Assembly (NCBI GenBank): GCA_035267185.1
Contig: DATFLY010000172.1
Location: 1 to 14,011 of the forward strand
From: JAUIBE01 sp035267185
GTDB lineage: Bacteria > Pseudomonadota > Gammaproteobacteria > Xanthomonadales > SZUA-36
Length of the DNA: 14,011 bases
Reading direction: 5' to 3'
Position numbers and translations under genes: made by a program. Below are positions 5,831-13,012 of the stretch, piece by piece. Positions within the stretch are counted from its first letter, which is position 1; every line of letters starts with the position of its first letter. Below the pieces are notes generated by a model that was not told the DNA's origin, did no database searches, and saw only the letters and a program-made list of their open reading frames with translations.

Positions 5831-7591
5831 ATGGCCGATGATCAAAAGCAGAGAGGACTGATTGCAGAGCTGAGGCGACGTAATGTCTTCAAAGTAGCCG
5901 TTGCATACCTTCTTATGAGTTGGGTATTGCTGCAGATCGCCGATGTGCTTTTTCCTGCGCTAACTTTACCCGACTGGACCATCCGCCTTGTTGCCGGCCT
6001 TCTGATTCTCGGATTTCCGCCGGTCCTGTTTTTTGCCTGGGCATTCGAAATTACTCCGGAAGGGCTCAAACGTGATACCGGCGCACCTCGGGCATCGGCG
6101 TCAGCTACCCGAAAAAAGCTGAACTTCGCGGTCATTGCGCTCCTTTTGCTTGCGATCGTCGTTTTTGCCCTTACGAACCAAATGCGGCCTCAAGAAGTCC
6201 CGGATCCGATGGCCAGGCCCTCCCCGGACGTCGCCCCGGTTGAAAAATCAATTGCCGTTTTGCCTTTCCTGAACATGAGCGACGATCCCGCCAACGAACA
6301 TTTCTCAGACGGCATGTCAGAGGAACTACTGAACCTGCTCGCAAAGATTCCGGATCTTAAGGTGATCGGCCGCGGTTCTTCATTTCAATTCAAGGGCAAG
6401 AACAAGGACCTCCGGGACGTGGGACAGCAACTCGGTGTAGCCAACATCCTGGACGGCAGCGTGCGCAAGTCGGGAGATATGGTTCGGGTAACGGCGCAGC
6501 TCATCAGCGCCAGTGACGGCAGTTCCATCTGGTCGGAGAGCTTCAATCGCAGCCTGGACGATATCTTTGCCGTCCAGGACGAAATTGCGCACTCGGTGGT
6601 GGATGCACTGAAAATCACACTTCTTAACGGCGTGGTCGCAGAACGAACCCCGCCGAACAGCAGCGAGGCTTACGACCTGTATCTAAGGGGGAACTATCTG
6701 TCCAGCCAACTGGGTGAATCGCGACTTGATCAGGCCAGGGAATACTACAATCAGGCGGTCACGCTGGACCCGGAACTGGCGCCGGCATGGCTGGGTCTGG
6801 GTGCAGTGACGATCAACGAAATCCTGAGCGATGTCCGATCACGGGAGGAAGGCTTGCCTGATGCAATGGCAATGCTCGAAAGGGCGCTCGAACTCGATCC
6901 GAACCTTTCCGACGCTTATTACATGGTAGGTTTCATCAACATGGCCTTCAATTGGGATTTTTCCGCCGCCGAAACTGCATTTCGACGCGCCCTGGAGATT
7001 GAACCCAATTCGGCACCCGCACTGAGTGGTATGGGACTGTTGATGATTGCGCTGAACCGCCCTGAGGAAGCTATTGAATATCAGCAGCGCAGCCTTGAGA
7101 TCGATCCATTGAGGCCGACCTCCCATCACAACCTTGGCTATGTTGCATACCACGGACACCAGTTTATGTTGTCAGAAGAAAGCTTTCGTACCGCGCTTGA
7201 ACTCTCTGGTGATTACCCGCGGGGGCACTATTACATCGGTGTGGCACTATTCGCGCAGGGCCGTGCGGATGAGGCCTGCGCAGAATTCGGGGTGGACTCA
7301 TCACAGGTGTATCGGCTGGCAGGCCTGGCACTGTGCAACACTGTCAATGGAATGGCTGAGCAGGCAGATGCGGCGCTGGCCGAACTCATGGATCAACATG
7401 CTGACGAGGCGGCATTCCTGGTCGCAGAAGCCCTGGCCAAGCGGGATCGCAACGATGAGGCTTTCGAGTGGCTGCAGCGATCGGTAACTCAACGCGAGCC
7501 CAATGCAATTCTGATTCACAGTTCGCCATTTCTGACCGTTCTACAATCCGACCCGCGATATCACCGGCTGTACAAGGCGATAGGATTTTGA
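5831..7591 (+). CDS. membrane-anchored TolB_N-like/TPR-repeat protein
   Basis: A 586-residue protein without an enzyme domain. Residues 12-80 form a conserved module: ELRRRNV, then two hydrophobic segments (about 22-40 and 51-73) separated by PALTLPDW, ending in FEITPEGLK. A third membrane helix lies at about 97-115, followed by a proline-rich linker. Residues 139-260 are the FlgO/TolB_N-like domain found in bacterial adenylate-cyclase/TPR proteins (KSIAVLPFLNMS, FSDGMSEELLNLL, DGSVRKSGDMVRVTAQL, DDIFAVQDEIA). From about 280 to 580 there are several tetratricopeptide repeats with the A..P-type signature (for example ALELDPNLSDAYYMVG). TPRs suggest protein-protein contacts, probably on the periplasmic side after the third helix. 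A clear ribosome binding site is lacking. A paralog begins at 13013. The specific role is unknown. Confidence 0.88.
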   Translation: MADDQKQRGLIAELRRRNVFKVAVAYLLMSWVLLQIADVLFPALTLPDWTIRLVAGLLILGFPPVLFFAWAFEITPEGLKRDTGAPRASASATRKKLNFAVIALLLLAIVVFALTNQMRPQEVPDPMARPSPDVAPVEKSIAVLPFLNMSDDPANEHFSDGMSEELLNLLAKIPDLKVIGRGSSFQFKGKNKDLRDVGQQLGVANILDGSVRKSGDMVRVTAQLISASDGSSIWSESFNRSLDDIFAVQDEIAHSVVDALKITLLNGVVAERTPPNSSEAYDLYLRGNYLSSQLGESRLDQAREYYNQAVTLDPELAPAWLGLGAVTINEILSDVRSREEGLPDAMAMLERALELDPNLSDAYYMVGFINMAFNWDFSAAETAFRRALEIEPNSAPALSGMGLLMIALNRPEEAIEYQQRSLEIDPLRPTSHHNLGYVAYHGHQFMLSEESFRTALELSGDYPRGHYYIGVALFAQGRADEACAEFGVDSSQVYRLAGLALCNTVNGMAEQADAALAELMDQHADEAAFLVAEALAKRDRNDEAFEWLQRSVTQREPNAILIHSSPFLTVLQSDPRYHRLYKAIGF

Positions 7592-7893
7592 GCTCTTGCC
7601 AAAAACGGTTTAAAAAAGTGCATAGTCGCTGTTTTGCAGGCAACCGTCACCCTGGTGCTGGGCCTGTCACAAATATTGCGCCGGATGATTCATTCCACGA
7701 CCAGCCAGAAAAATCGCCATGCGGGTAGTTCATTGACCAGCAGCGTGTTGATCAGCCTCCTCCGGAAGGACCCGGGTTGCCTGATAAATCCATCAGATTT
7801 TTCTCAGAACGAGATTGGCGAGCGCCTGCCGATGAGGGGCTCCAGCGTGCACGCCACCTCCAGTCCGGCAGGGAAATTCAATTTGCATGGGTG

Positions 7894-7923
7894 TCCACGA
7901 CTTTGGCATCCACAACTTTGGCA
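7894..7923. repeat. 15-bp tandem duplication
   Basis: TCCACGACTTTGGCA is followed directly by TCCACAACTTTGGCA, a tandem duplication with one mismatch. It lies in a region without recognised genes and is probably a replication-slippage product. Confidence 0.7.
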
Positions 7924-8279
7924 GATATGGACTGGCCAAAAGCGTCCTGCGCCTAGGCGTGAGCCTGAGTCCGATGAACCTGTGGACTGACACCCCGCAC
8001 CCGTTTGAACGCGGCGCTGAATGAAAATGGCGATGAGTAGCGGATAGGAAGTATAAAGCACATTTTTTGGCATATTGGAGAGTACACCGGCCCGAACTTG
8101 TCCATTCACAACCCTGTCACTAACCCGATTTGCGTCATCCTGCTGTCACTTGTCGTGCATTCCTGGTTCGCTTTTCATCCCTGAAATCGGTCCACGCAAC
8201 TCACAGGCCAAGCGCGACCCTTGGGTTTGGCATCCCAATCCTTAAAGCTGTCTTGAGCTGACAACCGCCTCGTCAGTCG

Positions 8280-8410
8280 GGACGCGCGCGGCGGGCGCGG
8301 TGGAAGCGCGCATTGGTACCGCCAAACCGGTACGCCCCATCCAGGAACAGCATATGCAGGTGTGGGTTCAGGTTGAGCGCAGGGCCGACCCAACTATGCT
8401 CCGCGCGCCG
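8280..8410 (-). pseudogene. remnant of an IS91-family-like transposase
   Basis: On the minus strand the frame reads AEHSWVGPALNLNPHLHMLF, then LDGAYRF and, after it, ARFHRARR. The core ALNLNPHLHMLFLDGAY (8330-8380) closely resembles the conserved AxNxNxHxHxLxLDGVY stretch of IS91/ISCR-type Y2 transposases. The frame stops soon after and the catalytic tyrosine region is not present, so this is a fragment of perhaps 40 codons of a much longer gene. The assignment rests on this one motif. No terminal sequences of an element were recognised. Confidence 0.5.
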
Positions 8411-8450
8411 CAGCTTTGAAACCTTTTGTCCCTGAACTTGACCCGGTGCG

Positions 8451-8493
8451 ATCAAGGTAAATCTCCACGCCATGTCAGGAGATTTACCTTGAT
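8451..8493. repeat. perfect 16-bp inverted repeat (hairpin)
   Basis: ATCAAGGTAAATCTCC (8451-8466) and GGAGATTTACCTTGAT (8478-8493) are perfect inverted repeats around an 11-base loop. It lies 45 bases after the carboxypeptidase stop and beside the IS91-like remnant. There is no T tract on either side, so a standard rho-independent terminator is unlikely, although the stem may protect the 3' end of the mRNA. It may instead be a mobile-element end. Confidence 0.8.
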
Positions 8494-8537
8494 GCAATTA
8501 CCGGATTAAGGTCGTCTCTTTGTCAGGAGAGTGTTAC

Positions 8538-11500
8538 TCAATCACCAAGCAGATGTTCCAGTGCCCGGGCCATAACCTCATTGCGTTCGGCAGCTGTCTG
8601 GATGCCCTCGAAGCCGAAGCCGAACAACAGCGTGTCTTCGGTCGCAATGATGCTGGAGACCTCGAACAGGGTGCCGACTCGCTGCCAGTCATTGAGGTTG
8701 GGGGCACTGCCCGCCGGTGCACCGGGTACAGTGAATGGACCCAATCCGTCTTCGAATGAGGTCTCAATGGCGCCACTGCCGTCGATGGTCATCTCGACGT
8801 CATCGAGGAAGACCCCGAAATCGCCGGTGGAAATGTCAGTGACATACGAGATCGCGACCTCGATCTCGGAGCCTGCCCAGGCCGACAGATCGATAGACCA
8901 GCTTTCGATACCTGATGATGCGCCGGTGGCGGCGTGCCAGTCGCCTGTCGTGCCAAAGGGGTTGCAGGCATCGTCCATGTATCGGGCCAGAAACGGATGC
9001 AACTCGTCGACCCAACCTGAGGGACAGGATAGTCCGGTACCCTGAGCTGTGTTGCCGTTGAGGTCGGGCAGCGTCGTCCAGTCGTCCATGCCCATAGTGT
9101 GGACTTCGACGATCATATAATCCCAGTCGGTCTCTATGGCATAGGATGTTAAGAACTCCAGCGAAGCACTCGTTGCGCTGCTCAGGTCAATGGTAGTGGC
9201 CAGCCGTTTATAAGACACATCATCATGTCCCGAACTCATCTGCCAGTCACCGCTGACCGGTTCGTACGGGAGGCCTGCGGGAGCGCCCCATGCCGCCAGT
9301 CTATCGGAGGCGAACTGGGGATACTCCATTTCCGGCAACACGCTTGAGGTCAGGAGAAACGAAGCGGTGCCTGTGCCTGTCGTGTTGGTGCCGTTTGAGC
9401 TGCCCTGGTTGTTGGCTGAGTCGCCGCCATCGAGCCCGAAGCTGTAACCTTCGAAGGCACCGGACAAACCGGTGATGTCAAGGGCGTTACCGTCATCGGC
9501 AAGACCGCCACGGCGGTTGCGTGTATAGGCGCCAAACCAATACTGATAGACGTCATTGCTCAGGGTCAGGCAGTCGCCTGAACTGCATGGTATTGCCGGG
9601 TCGCTGTTCTCGCCGTAGTCCAACGGGAAGAACTCCTCAAAACCATGGTTTTTGCCCGTGGCCAGGATTTTGCCGCCCTCGTTGAGGTAATCGCGCATCG
9701 TCATGTTCACTTCATGCGCCAGCAGGGTCGTGTTCAATCCGCCCTGGTAATCAGTAACGAGTTTATCGCCGGTAAACCAGATGACCAGGTCGTAGTGGCT
9801 GAGAACACCCATGTGGTGAGGCACGTCGGTGTTGCCGATATGAAAGATATCGTAGCTGACACCGTTGGCGTCCAGTGCGTCGGTGTAGTAACTGGTATAA
9901 AAATCAGGGTCCGCGTTACCGCCCAGCGCGGTTCCCGGACTGGTGTCGGAAACGATCAGCACGTCGGCGCCCGAAGTGGTGATGACGTCGTAAGTGAAGT
10001 GCGCCGATTCAATGCGCTGGGCCGACATTGGACCGCCGCCCGACGGCACATCGATCGCGGTGAACCAGACTTCAACCGAATCCCCTGTCGTGGCGCCTTC
10101 AACGGTAGCCCGATACTCGGCGTACCAGATGTTGCCTTCGTCACCGTAGGTTTCGCCGCCGGTCCATTCGGTGGCGGCGGTCACGACCATGGCGCCACCG
10201 TTGATTCGATAGTGCATTCGAAGTTGCTTCGCACTGCGGCGAGCCCAAACAGCAACCTCCTGCTCAGCGCCCCAGCTTTCGGGGAATGTATTGACCTGGA
10301 AGCCGGGTGCGGGGGTGCCAACGGGCGATACCGGGTGGGCCGGGTCGGCAGCCGACTCGGCCATTGCCAGGGCGTAATCGATGTTTAGTTCGAACTCGTA
10401 CTGTACCAGCGCTTCGGAATCGGGAAACTCGAAAGATGAACGCCCTTCATCCTGGCAATAGGTGGGGCCGAACTCATCGTCGCTGAAATACTGAGAGGCC
10501 GTGAAGCAGCTGGCGAGTTCAGGGGTGTAGGCCATGATCTGGTGGACGCCACCCGCGTGGTCGGTAGTCTCGCCGTTGGTGATGTAGAGCTCTGCCGACA
10601 GGTCGGGGTCATAGCCATCAATTGCAGGCATAAAATCGTCACCCGCCAAAGCGATATTGACCAGGTCGTCAGGCGTTGGCGTATCCACTTGCCAGCCGGT
10701 CCCGTACAGGATCAGCTCACCGGTTGAGTGGTAGTTGACCATGAACGAAAAGTCGATCCTGCCCATCAGGCTGTCCATGGCCTGGGTCTCTGGTTCGGAT
10801 TGCGGCGCAGGACCCCGATAGGTTTGACTGGTCGGGTTGTCGGATGATCCCTCGTTGTCGTAACCCCAGTTGGTAGAGAAGTTGCGGTTGAGGTCGACGC
10901 CATCGATTGGGGTGATCTCATGATTGCCGTCATTGTCGGCCAGGTTCTTACGCCACAAGCGATTACCGTCGGTAAAGGTCCAGTCGTATCCGTCGGGGTT
11001 TGCAACGATGACGAACCAAAGCTCGGTGGAGTCAACGATCCCGGTCACCCGATCGTCGATTCCGTAGTTTTCCAGGTAATAACGCATCAGGCGCCGGTTG
11101 ACCTCGGGTGCGATCCACTCCCGGGCATGCTGAGCGGAGATGTAGAGCACCGCCGGGCGGGATCCTTCACGCTTGGTATCGGCTTTCTCAGTCACGCGCA
11201 TCGCATAGATGTCCTGACCGTCGACGGACTGACCGATTGTGATCAACTGGGTCAAGTCATCATACTGATCGGCAAGGGACAGCATCTCGTCGCGCAGTCC
11301 ACCGGCCTCGCTCCACGATCGCCACACATTCAGGCCGTTTGCGGCTTCTGCGGAAGCAGCCTCAGCCGTAGTCTGACCGCTGCGGTTCCGTTTAAGTGAC
11401 ATGTCGAGGTCGTACGCTCGGCTAGCCTTCCTGGCTTCGCCCGGTGACATGACCACCTCGATGATCAGGGACCCGCCTTCGGTGGCTTCGGAATGAGTAA

Positions 11501-11675
11501 TGTCATGGCCTGCGGCGCGCATGGCCTCAGCCACATCATTAGTGGTTTCGATCGTGTAGAGGTCAAGTCGACCCTGGCCAGCGTTTGCTGCTTCAGTGAG
11601 TGGATCAGCTGCGATCGATGGGGTGACGACAAGCATCGCAGTGGCTGCGGAAACGGCGAATAGGTGCTTTAACAT
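8538..11675 (-). CDS. secreted M14-family zinc carboxypeptidase, multidomain
   Basis: A 1045-residue exported metallocarboxypeptidase. A signal peptide (about 1-23, ending SIAA) is followed by a propeptide-like region to about 110 and the M14 catalytic domain at about 115-440. Visible catalytic residues are QHAREW with zinc ligands His183 and Glu186, DLNRNF with Asn263/Arg264 (substrate carboxylate binding), NYHSTGE with zinc ligand His316, and YTPEL with Glu386, the likely general base. All are intact, so it should be active. A beta-rich domain lies at about 455-565. A Rossmann/amidotransferase-like segment starts with ADVLIVSDTSP (570) and seems to resume at the end (LLFGFGFEGI.., 1016-1045), with a jelly-roll/MAM-like domain (about 805-965) in between. 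GGAG lies ten bases before the ATG. It probably degrades external protein for nutrition. It stands alone, with no protease partner beside it. Confidence 0.92.
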   Translation of the reverse strand: MLKHLFAVSAATAMLVVTPSIAADPLTEAANAGQGRLDLYTIETTNDVAEAMRAAGHDITHSEATEGGSLIIEVVMSPGEARKASRAYDLDMSLKRNRSGQTTAEAASAEAANGLNVWRSWSEAGGLRDEMLSLADQYDDLTQLITIGQSVDGQDIYAMRVTEKADTKREGSRPAVLYISAQHAREWIAPEVNRRLMRYYLENYGIDDRVTGIVDSTELWFVIVANPDGYDWTFTDGNRLWRKNLADNDGNHEITPIDGVDLNRNFSTNWGYDNEGSSDNPTSQTYRGPAPQSEPETQAMDSLMGRIDFSFMVNYHSTGELILYGTGWQVDTPTPDDLVNIALAGDDFMPAIDGYDPDLSAELYITNGETTDHAGGVHQIMAYTPELASCFTASQYFSDDEFGPTYCQDEGRSSFEFPDSEALVQYEFELNIDYALAMAESAADPAHPVSPVGTPAPGFQVNTFPESWGAEQEVAVWARRSAKQLRMHYRINGGAMVVTAATEWTGGETYGDEGNIWYAEYRATVEGATTGDSVEVWFTAIDVPSGGGPMSAQRIESAHFTYDVITTSGADVLIVSDTSPGTALGGNADPDFYTSYYTDALDANGVSYDIFHIGNTDVPHHMGVLSHYDLVIWFTGDKLVTDYQGGLNTTLLAHEVNMTMRDYLNEGGKILATGKNHGFEEFFPLDYGENSDPAIPCSSGDCLTLSNDVYQYWFGAYTRNRRGGLADDGNALDITGLSGAFEGYSFGLDGGDSANNQGSSNGTNTTGTGTASFLLTSSVLPEMEYPQFASDRLAAWGAPAGLPYEPVSGDWQMSSGHDDVSYKRLATTIDLSSATSASLEFLTSYAIETDWDYMIVEVHTMGMDDWTTLPDLNGNTAQGTGLSCPSGWVDELHPFLARYMDDACNPFGTTGDWHAATGASSGIESWSIDLSAWAGSEIEVAISYVTDISTGDFGVFLDDVEMTIDGSGAIETSFEDGLGPFTVPGAPAGSAPNLNDWQRVGTLFEVSSIIATEDTLLFGFGFEGIQTAAERNEVMARALEHLLGD

Positions 11676-11928
11676 GGTTGAGTCACTCCGAGTTGAGATA
11701 AGGGTCGGCTGGACTACCTGCAGGATTTGTTCGACATCAAGCAGGATAATCTAACTCTAGGTCACAATTTGCTTAAAATCCATCCTGCGTCAAAGAGGAT
11801 TTAAACAAATAAGGCTCTGATTCCTTTCCCATAGTGGGTGCCGAGCCGATCCATTGTCGAGAATTGCGCGATCACCAGCGGTGAGACTGTTCTGGTTGTC
11901 AGCGACCGGCGTGCCGGCGCTGGTTGTC
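11676..11928. other. carboxypeptidase upstream region with GCAGGAT repeats
   Basis: The region before the carboxypeptidase ATG has no gene. GCAGGAT occurs at 11720-11726 and 11741-11747, with an inverted copy ATCCTGC at 11782-11788. They could be regulatory sites of the carboxypeptidase gene, but 7-base repeats may also be chance. No promoter match was strong enough to call. Confidence 0.3.
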
Positions 11929-11967
11929 ATGCGTAGGTCAGGTGCTCGAGTCACCCTGTCAGCACCA
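11929..11967 (+). repeat. partial copy of tRNA-Thr 3' end, possible att site
   Basis: These 39 bases match tRNA-Thr bases 5634-5672, from the 3' side of the anticodon stem through CCA, with 36 of 39 identical (differences in the T stem, T loop and acceptor stem). The 5' half of a tRNA is absent upstream, so this is not a gene. The copy is in the same orientation as the tRNA, 6295 bases away. A direct repeat of a tRNA 3' end is the usual mark left by site-specific integration. It might also be a relic of a duplicated tRNA gene. Confidence 0.75.
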
Positions 11968-12051
11968 AAATCTCCCTCAATATTCTCTACTCGTTACTCC
12001 GCTTTTATCTCGTACCCAAGACTTCCTGATAGTGACTTCCTGCGCGCACAT

Positions 12052-12090
12052 GAAGAACCGCCCGGGATGCGCCGGGCGGTATTCTTCTTT
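12052..12090. terminator. strong rho-independent terminator hairpin
   Basis: CCGCCCGG and CCGGGCGG form a perfect 8-bp GC stem around the loop GATGCG. The stem is extended by GAAGAA pairing with TTCTTC (two-base bulge), followed on the plus strand by TTT. It lies about 30 bases after the stop of the minus-strand gene ending at 12122 and would terminate it; being nearly symmetric, it may act in both directions. Confidence 0.8.
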
Positions 12091-12121
12091 CTGATTACAC
12101 GATTGACGAGAAAGCAGGAAT

Positions 12122-12592
12122 TCAGTTTGGCATAAGAACTCCAGTGACCTTCACCCTGGCCGAGCCTGATCCATTCTCTGTTGAGCGGTTGCATGTCACG
12201 ATGTAGTCGCCTTCATCCACGATGATCCCGGGGGAGACGTTTCCGAACCCGATCAACATGCCGTTTGCCGGGCTTTCAACCCAGTGAACCGGAGCGGGCA
12301 GGAAGGCGAGTTCCGGGCCGCCGCCCGAACGCCCGAGTACACAATGCCCGGTTGCATCCACACCCGCAGCAATAAGGTAGTTGGCATTTTTCAATACAAG
12401 ATGCATCCCTTGCGGGACACCTTCATCCCCGACAGTTTGCAAATTGGTCGAACTGTTACCGTCGTTCCATTGCAGTACGAAATCCACCTGGTAGGGTATC
12501 GGTGTCTTTCTATCGATGTTGCCCGCATACACAGATTCGATTGCAACAAATAGCAGCATACCGGCGATACAGATTTTCATGATGGTCGTCAT
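12122..12592 (-). CDS. small exported protein of unknown function
   Basis: A 156-residue protein I do not recognise. Residues 1-23 form a signal peptide (MTTIMKICIAGMLLFVAIESVYA), with likely cleavage before GNIDR. The remainder is rich in short beta-type stretches, with two cysteines (in GHCVLGR and IVTCNRS) that could pair, and a glycine-rich GRSGGGP segment. The start at 12592 is supported by GGAG seven bases upstream; a second Met four residues later is less likely. No cysteine follows the signal peptide as in a lipoprotein. A terminator hairpin follows its stop. It stands alone between the partial tRNA copy and the second TPR gene. The cleavage site and general base composition suggest a genuine gene. 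Confidence 0.75.
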   Translation of the reverse strand: MTTIMKICIAGMLLFVAIESVYAGNIDRKTPIPYQVDFVLQWNDGNSSTNLQTVGDEGVPQGMHLVLKNANYLIAAGVDATGHCVLGRSGGGPELAFLPAPVHWVESPANGMLIGFGNVSPGIIVDEGDYIVTCNRSTENGSGSARVKVTGVLMPN

Positions 12593-13012
12593 TTTTCATC
12601 TCCACGAATATTTGAATGGTTTTGGTGCTGTGAAGCTCCAGTGGTCCATCTCGTGGCCTGGTTTTGTGAAACCCGGCCGGGAAACGTTCCTGACTGACTA
12701 AGCGAAAAATGAGCGGAAAAACGACAGGCCGTTACTGATGGGTTGCGGAGTGCTTAGATGATTTGACCAGGAAATCACGGAAGCTGATCCTGAAATCCAT
12801 TTCAAAATGACAGGAATTTACTCACACGCAATCGACTGGTAACTTGGTTTAATTCACTTCCGCAAATTAGTGGTCCTTTTCAGCCCCGTGCTGCGACGTC
12901 ATGCCAGTGTTTGATGAAGTCAGTGACACAATGCACCCTTTAGGCTGTGTTTCATCATTCAGGGCGCGAAAAATGGTATCGTCCCCTTAATAATTTCAAA
13001 TTCAATGGGATC
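12593..13012. other. 420-base intergenic region between divergent genes
   Basis: This gap separates the minus-strand exported-protein gene from the plus-strand TPR gene and should carry both promoters. No convincing gene, RNA or clear promoter is visible. A CCCGGCCGGG palindrome occurs near 12674. Confidence 0.5.

Larger units (their letters stand above)
7592..8537. other. 946-base gene-poor stretch with mobile-element debris
   Basis: No convincing intact gene is visible between the TPR gene and the carboxypeptidase gene. Open frames of up to 118 codons on either strand have no recognisable motif or ribosome binding site. Recognisable pieces are a short tandem repeat, an IS91-like transposase remnant and a perfect hairpin, listed separately. 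Confidence 0.6.

Noticed and set aside
7634..7990. Open frame of 118 codons on the plus strand
   Set aside because: No ribosome binding site, no recognisable motif, and an amino acid composition like a chance frame; opposite-strand frames of similar length overlap it.
8451..8493. Rho-independent terminator for the carboxypeptidase gene
   Set aside because: The stem is perfect but AT-rich at its base and no T tract follows on either strand.
9645..10388. Long open frame of 247 codons on the plus strand
   Set aside because: It lies wholly inside the M14 carboxypeptidase gene on the other strand and has no motif of its own.
11880..11967. A second complete tRNA gene
   Set aside because: Only the 3' half is present; no acceptor 5' strand, D arm or full anticodon stem can be found upstream.
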